A stretch of DNA of 64,000 bases from Pseudomonas nitroreducens TX1 (GTDB taxonomy: Bacteria; Pseudomonadota; Gammaproteobacteria; Pseudomonadales; Pseudomonadaceae): NCBI RefSeq assembly GCF_000313755.1, contig NZ_AMZB01000137.1:112805-176804 (forward strand). Direction: 5' to 3'. Position numbers and translations under genes: made by a program. Of this stretch, positions 33,635 through 42,497 are shown in pieces. Numbering within the stretch: the first letter of the stretch is position 1; every line of letters begins with the position of its first letter. Under the pieces are notes generated by a model. It was not told the origin of the DNA. It ran no database searches and saw nothing but the letters and a program-made list of their open reading frames with translations.

Positions 33635-34706
33635 TCAGGCTTCAGCTGATCTTTTAGGGAGCGACTTAATTGCTCCACCACCAAGGTATGCGCGCAATTT
33701 AAGCGCGGGGCTTTCCACCAGACGCCACGAAGCATAGGCAACAGGGATTGCTATTACACTCGCGTAAAAAGCATTCACATACGCATTTTGACCGGGAGCC
33801 CAAACCAATTGCTGTATCGGCCAAGCATATATATATATAGGCCGTACGAAATATCCCCAAACTTATCCATATCAACATGCGGCAACATGTAGGCAATCAC
33901 AAATATAACATATGCAACAGTTGGTATGTATATGTAAAAATAAAACTTAGAACCTGCAGCAACGAAGGTAGCCAACAAAAGACCGGCACACAACAGCCAA
34001 TTCAATGGGACAAACCTTCGATTAACCCAAAACAAACTACCAACAATAAAGAAAAGAAGCGGCTCTTTAAAGTTAGCCGTGGAGCCAAAAAGTGGAAAAT
34101 CTGAAAATTCGGTTTTCGATAGCACAAGAACAGAGACCAGGACAATATTTGAAATCACCTTCGATCTGAAAACCCCGAGCAAGCCCAATATAAACAACGC
34201 AACATAGCAGCGCATCTCTACTGGGAGGGTCCACGTGGAGCCATTTGTAGCACCAGAAAATGGCCTTCCAGGGAATCCATATGGAAGATTATAGTTCCAC
34301 TCCCACAGGGTCGCGTTCCACATATTTACCCAAGGATTCTGTTGAAAATACTGGGAAAGCGGAACACCGGATGCGATTGGACCAATAACTAGAATAGCCG
34401 CAAGAGAGTAAACAATTACTGCCGGATACAATCTTAATATGCGAGAAATAGCAAAATCAGAAAAACTTCTATTTGATATCGAGGCAGAAACAAGAAAACC
34501 GCTTATAGCACCCCCCTACCGCTATGCTACCTATCCAAGCATGAGGAAGAATCAGCATAGTGATAGGATCGCTACCATTTCCACTAAGGAAATGAATGCC
34601 CAAACAGAACAGCGAAAGCCAAGAAAAATCGCAGAATTGTAAAATTATTACCGCGAACCTTTTCAAATTCGAATAAATATCTAGCCTTTAAAAATCCACG
34701 AAACAT
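33635..34706 (-). pseudogene. Acyltransferase-3 (OafA-type) membrane protein, broken by three frameshifts
   Basis: A complete ~355-codon acyltransferase-3 gene is legible only by changing frame three times. It begins at ATG 34706 after AAGGAG (MFRGFLKARYLFEF..., ILRFFLAFAVLFGHSFP). It continues in a second frame (SGNGSDPITMLILPHAWIGS), shifts at a run of six G (~34511-34516) into AISGFLVSASISNRSFSDFA and FAISRILRLYPAVIVY, and shifts again in a (TA)n run near 33830 to QQLVWAPGQNAYVNAFYASV, ending at 33635 (SLPKRSAEA). Such enzymes O-acylate surface polysaccharide. Strongly AT-rich, clearly foreign. Confidence 0.82.
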
Positions 34707-35088
34707 CAAGCTCTCCTTGGCCATCTAAAGCCCGAGCAAAACCCAATAAACTTTCACTCAAGCAACTTAGATGGGATTGTATTTCCTCCTACACGATATC
34801 TCAAGATCGGAAACAACAAGGACACATCACAAGTACCAAGCCGCCCCGCTAGCTCGGCTGCGAAGGCAACCTGAGGCCGAGCTGGGTAAGATCGATACGG
34901 TTCACGGCAACCCGATACTGCTTCCAGCTTTTCAGGAGCGCCACCCACCTCAGCATCAGTTGCGTCGCCAAGATCCACCGCATCCTGCAGCGGGGCGATC
35001 ATCAATGGCTCTGCTGCCCTGGCAGGCTTCGATTCAGCATCCCCGGCTGGTCTGGGTACTACAACGGCAACAACAAGTCGGTGGGGCA
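34707..35088. other. Island stretch without a supported gene
   Basis: 382 bp with an AT-rich left half and a GC-rich right half. Frames across it are open but lack start signals. One plus-strand reading frame, INGSAALAGFDSASPAG, looks like degraded coding sequence. I see no RNA or repeat. Confidence 0.4.
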
Positions 35089-35301
35089 ATGAACACGCAC
35101 GATTTCCTGAAGAAGCAGATAGACCAGCAACTGCAGGCTGAAGGCATCACGGACCGCGTTTCGTTTCAGGTTGCCGAGGAGGCACTGGATTTCTACAAGC
35201 GCACCGCCCAGTTCAAGCGCGGCACCACAGGCGAGAGTCTTTCCTGGGCCGCAAGCGCCAAGGAAGTCACCAACCTGAACGGCGACAAGAGGCGCGCCTA
35301 G
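35089..35301 (+). CDS. Small hypothetical protein, 70 aa
   Basis: MNTHDFLKKQIDQQLQAEGI start with GGTGGGG just upstream. Mostly helical and charged, ending SAKEVTNLNGDKRRA. A longer frame to 34771 exists but the upstream part looks spurious (His/Pro/Gln-rich). Tail-to-tail overlap of 4 bp with the next minus-strand gene. No family recognised. Confidence 0.45.
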   Translation: MNTHDFLKKQIDQQLQAEGITDRVSFQVAEEALDFYKRTAQFKRGTTGESLSWAASAKEVTNLNGDKRRA

Positions 35302-35588
35302 GTGCCAGTTGAAATTTCCTGCTCCTCCAAGAGCTTGTCGTAGGACGCCACAACGGCATTTTTCGCCTCACAGTATCTGTATTCAGCACCGTCATAGATG
35401 AACGCAAGCTCAACCCAGAAGTGGTGGACGGTGGGGAGCGTATTTACTTCGGGGTGATGAGTCCGCTGAGCTAAGGCGTGCACCTGAGCCAACTTATTGC
35501 GGGTGCTTATCCGACCTCCCGTGACGCCGGCAATGCCCTGTTCGAGAATCGCTTCCGTTGAATCGTCATCTTCAAAGATTCGAATCAA
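35298..35588 (-). CDS. Hypothetical protein, 96 aa (island)
   Basis: MIRIFEDDDSTEAILEQGIA start; acidic, with a compact middle part (HHPEVNTLPTVHHFWVELAF, IYDGAEYRYCEAKNAVVASY). No signal peptide or membrane segment. Function not recognised. Confidence 0.5.
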   Translation of the reverse strand: MIRIFEDDDSTEAILEQGIAGVTGGRISTRNKLAQVHALAQRTHHPEVNTLPTVHHFWVELAFIYDGAEYRYCEAKNAVVASYDKLLEEQEISTGT

Positions 35589-35703
35589 AAACCCTCCAGA
35601 TGATTTAGACCACGACAGGGAACAGCAAGGCCATTCCCTTGGTGTGTTGGATTGAGCGGAGGGTGCTGAAGCAGCTCTCTAGCCGTCGGCCCGAAGTCCT
35701 CCG

Positions 35704-35886
35704 TCATACACAGCAACGTCGCTTGTGATCAGCGGCGTGGCGTTCACTGATCCAGCGTTGCACGGCTTCCGTTTCCAGCCAATGAGCCTTGCTCAACATC
35801 TCGATGACTGTTTCTGAAATCTCATAAGAGCCGCAATCGCTGCACTCTACTGACGCGCGATCGCCTGCACTGGGAGCACTTCGGCC
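35704..35886 (-). pseudogene. Remnant of a small zinc-finger-like protein
   Basis: A minus-strand frame reads SVECSDCGSYEISETVIEML, then SKAHWLETEAVQRWISERHA, ending KRRCCV-stop. It has C-x2-C and a C-terminal Cys pair but no start codon after the preceding in-frame stop. The look is protein-like rather than random. Otherwise the 35589-35983 gap shows nothing I can support. Confidence 0.4.
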
Positions 35887-35983
35887 TCAGGGCTATCGCA
35901 AACGAATCACCTCATCAGTTCCTCCTTGATTCGCCTCATGCCGGGCAACCGAAACGTAACAAAATTCACTGGCAGTTCTCTGA

Positions 35984-36325
35984 TCACCGACAAGGGAAGC
36001 TCGTCTTAAGCGCATCTAAAAGCACAATCCCAATGGGCATTTCGTCGAATTTTTCCCCGTATACCTTTTTTGCTATCGAGATTTGATTGGATGTCATGGC
36101 TATCACATCTACTGCGCTGAACTCTCGGGGCTGGCAGTAAATTGGAGGGTGGCGGGAAATCTCAAGCTCCATGTTCGCGATGGTAAAAGCCTGCATAGTT
36201 GCATGCATGTAATACGCCATTTCCCTAGTGCCCTTGAGTTGTTCAAACTTCCCTGCAACGTCAACACTTGACGCTTCGACGTGCGCACTTAGAGCGATGA
36301 AGAGTGCTGTGGCGATCTTTCTCAC
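35984..36325 (-). CDS. Hypothetical secreted protein, 113 aa
   Basis: GTG start supported by AAGGAG. Signal peptide RKIATALFIALSAHVEA, then a mature domain with two Cys (PIYCQPREF and terminal SFPCR) that could form a disulfide. VDVIAMTSNQISIAKKVYGE is amphipathic. This pattern resembles small periplasmic Rap1a/Tai-type immunity proteins, but I cannot assign it. Function unknown. Confidence 0.6.
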   Translation of the reverse strand: MRKIATALFIALSAHVEASSVDVAGKFEQLKGTREMAYYMHATMQAFTIANMELEISRHPPIYCQPREFSAVDVIAMTSNQISIAKKVYGEKFDEMPIGIVLLDALKTSFPCR

Positions 36326-36821
36326 AAAAGCTCCTTAATCCGGTTCATTGCCGGGCGATCCGAACTTACCCCACTCCATGCCATTGCGCCACTACGGCAC
36401 AGTACGGTTACAGTGGTGGCTCAGCTGTCTGACCCGATGACATCATCAGGAAGGCCAGTTCGACGTTCTTGAAAAGGTGTTTGCAGCCGCAAATTCAGCG
36501 CCTATGCTTCGTCAAGATAAGTTCTCCCAATGGACGATGCTCATTCGAGCCATCAGGTGTTGGTAGCACCTGGGGGCTCTTCGTTTCCGCACTCTGCGGC
36601 CCCCATCTTAAAAATAGTTCGTTCCTTGATGTGTAAAGGACGAAGCGCGAGAAGTTACAGATTTTTTGAAGGACTGATCCGTACCTTTCGCAGCAGCAAT
36701 AAATCAACGACATCACGCTTTGCGCCCCCTACCCCCCTAAGAAGCGGACGACAAACAGGAGACGGCCGCCCCATTCACCAGAGAGGAGATCGACAAGCTG
36801 ACCGTCGGCGACTCGGCGCGC
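36326..36821. other. Gap upstream of the integrase remnant
   Basis: 496 bp. From 36741 the integrase frame is already open (ETAAPFTREEIDKLTVGDSA precedes the first ATG) but is closed by a TAA at 36738 beside a run of six C. This suggests an N-terminal deletion or frameshift of the recombinase. The rest shows no gene. Confidence 0.5.
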
Positions 36822-37412
36822 ATGGCGAATGTGCGCATGGTCCTGTTCAAATGCTGGGCCAGGCTCAGCCTGAGCGAGATCATCGCCCTGGGCGTTGACG
36901 ATGTGGACCGCGAGGCTGGTGGGGTGTGGATGAAGCGCGCCAGAGTGATCACCGAACTCAAGGTGCCGACGGAACACGCCCGCCTCCGCTTCGTCGAGCT
37001 GACCGACCCGTTCTTGGCCCTGCTGGACGACATCTTCAAGGACGCCGAGTGTGAGGCGCCAATGCAGACCACCGTTACCCATCGGGACAACGTGACGGAA
37101 AAGCAGGAGGAAGTCCGTCTACTGTTCCGGAACTGCATCAGCGGGCTGCCCTGGACGGCAAAAACGGTCAGCAAGTGGTTGACCCCGCACCTCAAGCGCA
37201 ACGGCGTGCGGCACCGCGGGGCGAACCAATGCCGGCATACCTTCGCCAACCAAGCGCTGTCGAGCTACGTTCCGGTGGAATGGGTGGCGCGCCAGCTCGG
37301 GCACACTGACGCGACGATGGTACGCAAGCACTATGGCCGATGGATTCCGACAGACACCAAGAGCATGGCGTCGCTCGTGTCGCAGATGATGGGATTCAGA
37401 GAGCAGGCCTAG
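36822..37412 (+). CDS. Tyrosine recombinase (integrase), C-terminal catalytic part only
   Basis: 196 residues from the first ATG; phage integrases of this kind are typically 350-400, so the arm- and core-binding domains are missing. Catalytic features: first Arg in WARLSLSEIIAL, R-H-T-F in NQCRHTFANQALSS, LGHTDATMVRKHYGRW with His and the nucleophile Tyr. It ends about 80 bp from the att repeat and about 110 bp from the 3' end of tRNA-Ser, as expected for the element's own integrase. Probably non-functional. Confidence 0.8.
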   Translation: MANVRMVLFKCWARLSLSEIIALGVDDVDREAGGVWMKRARVITELKVPTEHARLRFVELTDPFLALLDDIFKDAECEAPMQTTVTHRDNVTEKQEEVRLLFRNCISGLPWTAKTVSKWLTPHLKRNGVRHRGANQCRHTFANQALSSYVPVEWVARQLGHTDATMVRKHYGRWIPTDTKSMASLVSQMMGFREQA

Positions 37413-37473
37413 GAGCGCGCAGCGGGGCCTGTAAGCGCTGGAATCTGTCCTAAATGGCAGATCCGGAAAAGAC

Positions 37474-37508
37474 GAAGCCCCTGAAACTCTAGGAATTTCA
37501 GGGGCTTC
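37474..37508 (-). terminator. Terminator of tRNA-Ser
   Basis: Stem GAAGCCCCTGAAA/TTTCAGGGGCTTC, 13 bases beyond the CCA end on the minus strand. Part of the duplicated att region. Confidence 0.8.
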
Positions 37509-37545
37509 GGCCATATGTAATGGCGGAGAGATAGGGATTTGAACC
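37495..37545. repeat. att direct repeat, proximal copy (within tRNA-Ser)
   Basis: 51 bp identical to 30946-30996; bases 37521-37545 are the 3' end of the intact tRNA. Marks the right end of the island. Confidence 0.9.
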
Positions 37546-37610
37546 CTAGGAACCATTGCTGGTTCAACGGATTTCGAATCCGTCCCGTTCGGCCACTCCG
37601 GCATCTCTCC
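37521..37610 (-). tRNA. tRNA-Ser (CGA)
   Basis: 90-nt class II tRNA with encoded CCA: acceptor GGAGAGA/TCTCTCC, anticodon loop ATTCGAAAT (CGA), long variable arm, T-loop GGTTCAAATCC. It is the integration target of the island and stays intact because the element restores its 3' end. Confidence 0.96.
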
Positions 37611-37704
37611 GTGCGGCGCGCATGATACCAGCTTGAAGCCTGAAGGCGAAGCCCTGTTTCAGGATTTTTTTCGTGGTATCAGGCGCTTGCGTGCGCTGGT
37701 CAGA

Positions 37705-38415
37705 TCAGAGCGGAACGCCGAGACGCTGCGCAACTTCTTCATAGGCCTCGATAACGTCACCCAAACCCTGACGGAAGCGGTCCTTGTCCATCTTTTTGCG
37801 GGTTTCCTTGTCCCACAGGCGGCAGCCATCCGGGCTGAACTCGTCGCCAAGGACGATCTTGCCGTGGAACAGGCCGAACTCGAGCTTGAAGTCCACGAGC
37901 AGCAGGCCGGCGTCGTCGAACAGCTTGCTCAACACTTCGTTGACCTTGAAGGAATAGGCCTTCATTTCGGCCAGTTGCTCCAGGGTCGCCCAGCCGAAGG
38001 CCTGGACATGGGATTCGTTGATGAACGGGTCGCCCAGGGCGTCGTTCTTCAGGAACAGTTCGAAGGTCGGCGGGGTGAGTTGCAGACCCTCTTCCACGCC
38101 CAGGCGGCGTACCAGGCTTCCAGCGGCGTAGTTGCGCACGACGCATTCGACCGGAATCATGGCGAGCTTCTTCACCAGCACTTCGTTGTCCGACAGCAGG
38201 GCGTCGAACTGAGTCGGAATGCCGGCGGCTTCGAGCTTCTGCATGATGAAGGCGTTGAACTTGTTGTTCACCATGCCCTTGCGATCGAGCTGCTCGATGC
38301 GCTTGCCGTCGAACGCCGAGGTGTCGTTGCGGAACAGCAGGACGAGGCGGTCGGCGTCATCGGTGGTGTAAACCGACTTGGCCTTGCCGCGATAGAGTTC
38401 TTCGCGTTTTTCCAT
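37705..38415 (-). CDS. purC: Phosphoribosylaminoimidazole-succinocarboxamide synthase
   Basis: 236 residues, normal length. Motifs: [71 protein letters not shown]. It joins CAIR and aspartate with ATP to make SAICAR in purine synthesis. Follows the MBL hydrolase gene on the same strand, 28 bp apart, probably in the dapA-bamC-MBL-purC operon. Confidence 0.97.
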   Translation of the reverse strand: MEKREELYRGKAKSVYTTDDADRLVLLFRNDTSAFDGKRIEQLDRKGMVNNKFNAFIMQKLEAAGIPTQFDALLSDNEVLVKKLAMIPVECVVRNYAAGSLVRRLGVEEGLQLTPPTFELFLKNDALGDPFINESHVQAFGWATLEQLAEMKAYSFKVNEVLSKLFDDAGLLLVDFKLEFGLFHGKIVLGDEFSPDGCRLWDKETRKKMDKDRFRQGLGDVIEAYEEVAQRLGVPL

Positions 38416-38443
38416 GATGGGCTCCGCTTGCTTAGGGGTGGAC

Positions 38444-39202
38444 TCAGGCGATGGTGCGCCAGTCGAGTCCAGAATGCTGATCGGCTACCTGCAGCCAGTC
38501 CGGGTCGCACCCTAAGGTGTCGACGAAGCTTTGCCGGGCCAGCTGCGGCGAGTTGTTCTTTTCGCTGAGATGCGCCAGCACCAGGTGCTGCAGGCTTTCC
38601 CAGCCCAGCTGGGCCACCAGTTCGGCGGCCTGCCGGTTGTTCAAATGTCCCCATTGGCCGCCTACACGGACCTTGAGGGGATAGGGATACGGACCGCGGG
38701 CCAGCATGTCGGTATCGTGGTTCGCTTCGACGATCAATGCGTCGAGGCCACGATAGCATTCCAGCACCTGCGCCGTGGCAGCTCCCAGATCAGTGAGCTG
38801 GCCAAAGCGCTTCCGGCCATCGGAAAACACGTACTGCAGAGGCTCCCGCGCATCGTGGGAGACGCTCACCGCAGTGACTTCCAGGTCTTTCAGTACCAGG
38901 CGGTCGCCGCATTTGAGCAACCCCGCCGGGGTCACCGGCTTGCGCATTCCCTGCAGGGTACCGGCGCTGAGGTATACGGGTATTCGATGGTGCCGGGCCA
39001 GCAGTTCGACGCCGTTGATGTGATCGGAGTGCTCGTGCGTAACCAGTATCGCGTCCAGTTGCCCGGGCTCTACGCCCAGGCGCGCCAGACGGCGGATGGT
39101 TTCACGCAGCGGGAAGCCGCAGTCGATCAGTATCCGGGTGTCAGAACTGCTCACCAAGGCCGAATTGCCCCGGCTTCCGCTCCCCAGGACCGCGAAGTGC
39201 AT
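38444..39202 (-). CDS. Metallo-beta-lactamase-fold hydrolase (YycJ-like)
   Basis: 252 residues from [20 protein letters not shown]. The metal motif [13 protein letters not shown] (H-x-H-x-D-H) is present, with DTDML and [15 protein letters not shown] later in the sequence. Related proteins include the exonuclease-like YycJ/WalJ. The start lies inside the 3' end of bamC (62-bp overlap), so translation may be coupled. Confidence 0.88.
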   Translation of the reverse strand: MHFAVLGSGSRGNSALVSSSDTRILIDCGFPLRETIRRLARLGVEPGQLDAILVTHEHSDHINGVELLARHHRIPVYLSAGTLQGMRKPVTPAGLLKCGDRLVLKDLEVTAVSVSHDAREPLQYVFSDGRKRFGQLTDLGAATAQVLECYRGLDALIVEANHDTDMLARGPYPYPLKVRVGGQWGHLNNRQAAELVAQLGWESLQHLVLAHLSEKNNSPQLARQSFVDTLGCDPDWLQVADQHSGLDWRTIA

Positions 39203-40331
39203 TCCGCATACTCTCCTGGAGTTTCTCAAGCACGCCCTGCGCCACGTCAGCCGGTGCGGAGGTGTTGATGTCTTTGTCGACGGTGATCTGGACGGTGTTG
39301 CTCACGCTGGTCAGGCGGACCTGGTAACGCTGGGCCTTGGCGTCCTCTTCTTCCTTGGTCTTCTCGCCACCACCGAACATGCGGCTGAAGAAGCCAGGCT
39401 TGTCTTCGTCCTTCTTCTTCGCGCCTTCGGCGATGTTGACGTAGTACACGCCCAGGCTGCGGTTGAGGTCGTCGACCCGGATGTCGGCGCGATCGAGGGC
39501 GCGACCCACGCTGACCCAGGCACGGTCGAAGTCGGAGTCGATGGTCAGCACCGGGTTGCCGCTGCCGTCCTTGTTCAGTTGGACGGCACCGGGGGTGTCG
39601 TAGTCCGAGTGCGCGGCGAGCAGGGAGACGGAGCCGCCCTTCTCGGCGCTGGTGGCCATGCTGGCGATCATTTCGTCGAGCAGTGCAGCATCCAGGCTCG
39701 GCACGGCCGGCTTGGTCGGCCAATCACCCGTGGCGGTACTGCCGGCCGGGCGGGTTTCGCTCAGCACGTAGACTTCGCTGGTGTTGGTCTGCACGCCCGG
39801 CTCGATGCGCACGCGAACGCGCGCTTCACTGTCAGGCTCGACGCCCGACACGCGGCTGCTCAGGCGACGCGCCAGGGACGCGGAGAGCTGCGACAGCGGC
39901 TGCCAGTTGGTGCTGAATTCGCCAGTCTGCGGGCGCTCGTTGGCGATGGAGAAACCGTTATCCTGGAAGAACTGGTGGGCAACCGGCCACACTTCGGCCG
40001 GCGGACGCTGGGCAACCAGCCAGCGCGAATCGCCACTCTTCTGCAGGCTGAAGTCGCTGACTTCGCCAGCGCCGGACAGCGGCTGCGGGCGCGGCACTTC
40101 GAAATCGCCTTCCTTCTCGGTGCTGGTGGCGACGTTCATCGGGATCGGCAGCAGCGGGTCGAGTTGTTTGCTCTGCAGCCCCTCAGGCACCTTCATCGGT
40201 GCAGTTTCACGGGCGTTCAGGTAATCGTCGCCACGGTCGCGGAAGTAGCCTTCCGGGCCCCACAGCCAGCCGCAGCCGGAAGTGTTGCCGATAACCAGGG
40301 CGAGCGCAGTCAGTCCTGCCAGTCGCTTCAT
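39141..40331 (-). CDS. bamC: Outer-membrane assembly lipoprotein BamC (NlpB)
   Basis: 396 residues. Lipoprotein signal [20 protein letters not shown]. Mature part has two helix-grip domains: [20 protein letters not shown] near the start, [20 protein letters not shown], and a C-terminal [20 protein letters not shown] region. BamC is an accessory subunit of the BAM complex. Located 13 bp downstream of dapA. The C-terminus runs 62 bp into the MBL gene. Confidence 0.92.
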   Translation of the reverse strand: MKRLAGLTALALVIGNTSGCGWLWGPEGYFRDRGDDYLNARETAPMKVPEGLQSKQLDPLLPIPMNVATSTEKEGDFEVPRPQPLSGAGEVSDFSLQKSGDSRWLVAQRPPAEVWPVAHQFFQDNGFSIANERPQTGEFSTNWQPLSQLSASLARRLSSRVSGVEPDSEARVRVRIEPGVQTNTSEVYVLSETRPAGSTATGDWPTKPAVPSLDAALLDEMIASMATSAEKGGSVSLLAAHSDYDTPGAVQLNKDGSGNPVLTIDSDFDRAWVSVGRALDRADIRVDDLNRSLGVYYVNIAEGAKKKDEDKPGFFSRMFGGGEKTKEEEDAKAQRYQVRLTSVSNTVQITVDKDINTSAPADVAQGVLEKLQESMRNALRGPGERKPGQFGLGEQF

Positions 40332-40344
40332 GCGAGGGAGCTCC

Positions 40345-41223
40345 TTAAGCCAGAACGCCGGTCTGGCGCATGGCCTGACGCAGCGGTTCGTGGCAGCGCG
40401 GGCTGAGCCAGGTCAGAGGCAGGCGGATGCCCTCTGGAATCAGCCCCATTTCGTGCAGGGCGAACTTGACCGGGATGGGATTGGATTCGATGAACAGCGA
40501 CTTGTGCAGGGGCATCAGGCGATCGTTGATGGCGCGCGCAGCGGCGGCGTCGCCACGCATGGCGGCGGCGCACAGCTCACTCATGGCGCGCGGAGCAACG
40601 TTGGCGGTCACCGAGATATTGCCCTTGCCGCCCATCAGCATCAGCTCGACGGCGGTGGCGTCGTCACCGGAGTAGACGAGGAATTCCTTGCCGACGCGGT
40701 CCAGTACTTCCTTGCCGCGCTGCAGGTCACCGGTGGCTTCCTTGATGCCGACGATGTTCGGCACCTTGGACAGGCGCTCGACGGTCTCGGGCAACATGTC
40801 GCAGGCGGTGCGGCCCGGCACGTTATAGAGGATCTGCGGGATGGCAACGGCTTCGGCGATATGGCGGAAGTGCTGGTACAGGCCTTCCTGGGTCGGCTTG
40901 TTGTAGTACGGGGTCACCAGCAGGCAGGCGTCGGCGCCGCCGGACTTGGCAGCCTCGGTCAGTTCGACGGCCTCGCGGGTGGAGTTCGCGCCGGTGCCGG
41001 CGATGACCGGGATGCGGCCGTTGACCTGGTCGACCACGCGACGGATCACTTCCAGGTGTTCTTTCACGTCCAGAGTGGCCGACTCACCCGTGGTGCCGAC
41101 CGCTACGATGGCGTTGGTACCTTCCTGCAGGTGGAAGTCCACCAGCTTCGCGAGGCTGTCCCAATCCAGTCGACCCTGAGCATCGAAGGGGGTGACCAGC
41201 GCCACCATACTGCCCGCAATCAT
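40345..41223 (-). CDS. dapA: 4-hydroxy-tetrahydrodipicolinate synthase
   Basis: 292 residues from [20 protein letters not shown]. Catalytic Lys in [12 protein letters not shown], Tyr in [13 protein letters not shown], and the substrate-binding [10 protein letters not shown]. First step of the lysine/diaminopimelate branch, condensing pyruvate and aspartate semialdehyde. Starts the dapA-bamC-MBL-purC unit and is divergent from gcvR. Confidence 0.97.
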   Translation of the reverse strand: MIAGSMVALVTPFDAQGRLDWDSLAKLVDFHLQEGTNAIVAVGTTGESATLDVKEHLEVIRRVVDQVNGRIPVIAGTGANSTREAVELTEAAKSGGADACLLVTPYYNKPTQEGLYQHFRHIAEAVAIPQILYNVPGRTACDMLPETVERLSKVPNIVGIKEATGDLQRGKEVLDRVGKEFLVYSGDDATAVELMLMGGKGNISVTANVAPRAMSELCAAAMRGDAAAARAINDRLMPLHKSLFIESNPIPVKFALHEMGLIPEGIRLPLTWLSPRCHEPLRQAMRQTGVLA

Positions 41224-41394
41224 GCAACCGCTCCTGCCGGAAAAAGAAAGCCGTAATGGTACTGTCGCCACCGGCCACGCACAAGGTGACGCAGCGACCC
41301 ACGAGCGGCCAGACATTCCCCTTGCCGGCGCTTTTCGCTACCCTTTCTCCTTTGTCGATGCGGCCCGCTTGGCCGCCACTCCCAGGAAAGCTGC

Positions 41395-41952
41395 ATGTCC
41401 ACCTCTCACCCTCGTGAACAATTCCTTCTGATCAGTGCTCTGGGCCCGAACCCGATGGAGTTGACCAGTGTGCTGTGCCGCACCTGCGTCGACAATCGCT
41501 GCTCGGTGGTCAGCAGCCGCCTGACCCGTCACGGCGAGTTCAGCGCTCTGGTCCTGCAGGTCTCCGGCAGCTGGGATGCCCTTGCGCGCCTGGAAGGCGG
41601 CCTGTCGCCCCTGGCCAAGCGCCACGGCTTCACCCTCAGCGTCACCCGCAGCAATGTCCATGTCACCCGTGCCCAGGCCTTGCCCTACGTGGCCTATGTC
41701 AGCGCCGTCTATCGCCCGGATATCCTCAACGAGATCTGCCAGTTCTTCATCGATCACAACATCGAGCTAGAGAACCTCACCTGCGACACCTATCAAGCGC
41801 CGCACACCAACACCCGCATGCTAAACGCCACCATCACCGTGACCCTGCCGGCCGGCACCCAGATCAGCTGGCTGCGCGATCAGTTCCTCGACTTCGCCGA
41901 TGCACTGAACCTGGATGCACTGATCGAGCCCTGGCGTCCGCAGCACCCGTAA
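41395..41952 (+). CDS. gcvR: Glycine cleavage regulator-type protein (GcvR, ACT domains)
   Basis: 185 residues with two ACT domains: 8-80 (FLLISALGPNPMELTSVLCR, SRLTRHGEFSALVLQVSG) and 95-170 (LPYVAYVSAVYRPDILNEIC, HNIELENLTCDTYQAPHTNT). GcvR binds glycine and GcvA in enterics; in Pseudomonas the role is inferred. It is 24 bp upstream of bcp on the same strand, divergent from dapA. Confidence 0.85.
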   Translation: MSTSHPREQFLLISALGPNPMELTSVLCRTCVDNRCSVVSSRLTRHGEFSALVLQVSGSWDALARLEGGLSPLAKRHGFTLSVTRSNVHVTRAQALPYVAYVSAVYRPDILNEICQFFIDHNIELENLTCDTYQAPHTNTRMLNATITVTLPAGTQISWLRDQFLDFADALNLDALIEPWRPQHP

Positions 41953-41976
41953 GGGGCTCTCAAGGAGAAATTTCTC

Positions 41977-42450
41977 ATGGCAGTCGAACTGAACAAACCC
42001 GTCGCCGATTTCCAGGCCCCGGCCACCAGCGGCGTCGATTTCCGCCTGTCCGAGCTCAAGGGCAAGCAGGTCGTCCTGTATTTCTACCCAAAGGACAGCA
42101 CTCCGGGCTGCACCACCGAAGGCCAGGGCTTCCGCGACAAGATCGAAGACTTTGCCAAGGCCAACACCCTGGTGTTCGGTGTTTCCCGCGACGGCATCAA
42201 GTCCCACGAGAACTTCAAGGCCAAGCAGTGCTTCCCCTTCGAGCTGATCAGCGACAAGGACGAGGCGGTCTGCCAGCTGTTCGACGTGATCAAGCTGAAG
42301 AAGCTTTACGGCAAGGAATACATGGGCGTTGACCGCAGCACCTTCCTGATCGACGCCAAGGGCGTGCTGCGTCAGGAATGGCGCGGCGTGAAGGTGCCCG
42401 GCCATGTGGATGCCGTGCTCGCTGCCGCCCAGGAACTGAACAGGGTCTGA
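41977..42450 (+). CDS. bcp: Thioredoxin-dependent peroxiredoxin Bcp
   Basis: 157 residues. Peroxidatic Cys in DSTPGCTTEGQGFRD; VVLYFYPKD precedes it. LIDAKGVLRQEWRGVKV is typical of the AhpC/TSA fold. Reduces peroxides with thioredoxin. Strong ribosome-binding site (AAGGAGAAA). Ends at a strong terminator. Confidence 0.95.
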   Translation: MAVELNKPVADFQAPATSGVDFRLSELKGKQVVLYFYPKDSTPGCTTEGQGFRDKIEDFAKANTLVFGVSRDGIKSHENFKAKQCFPFELISDKDEAVCQLFDVIKLKKLYGKEYMGVDRSTFLIDAKGVLRQEWRGVKVPGHVDAVLAAAQELNRV

Positions 42451-42467
42451 GCGATACCGCACGCAGG

Positions 42468-42495
42468 AAAAGGCCGCCGATCAGCGGCCTTTTTC
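42468..42495. terminator. Bidirectional terminator between bcp and perM
   Basis: AAAAGGCCGC/GCGGCCTTTTT stem, six-base loop, between convergent genes. Confidence 0.88.
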
Positions 42496-42497
42496 GT

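Larger units (their letters stand above)
30946..37545. mobile_element. Degraded integrative element (phage-like island) in tRNA-Ser(CGA)
   Basis: About 6.6 kb bounded by the att repeats, with a tyrosine-recombinase remnant next to the intact tRNA end, the standard arrangement. Contents: a lipoprotein, a phage spanin pair, a phage lysin-like gene, a disrupted acyltransferase, small unknowns. No replication, packaging or conjugation genes remain, so it is non-autonomous or decayed. The stretch 33.6-34.8 kb is much richer in A+T than the chromosome. Confidence 0.85.

Noticed and set aside
34505..34520. Programmed frameshifting at the G6 run of the acyltransferase
   Set aside because: Two other shifts in the same gene have no shared slippery signal, so decay or read error is simpler.
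34771..35301. A 176-codon plus-strand gene
   Set aside because: Only the last 70 codons look protein-like and have a ribosome-binding site; the rest is His/Pro/Gln-rich and overlaps decayed sequence.
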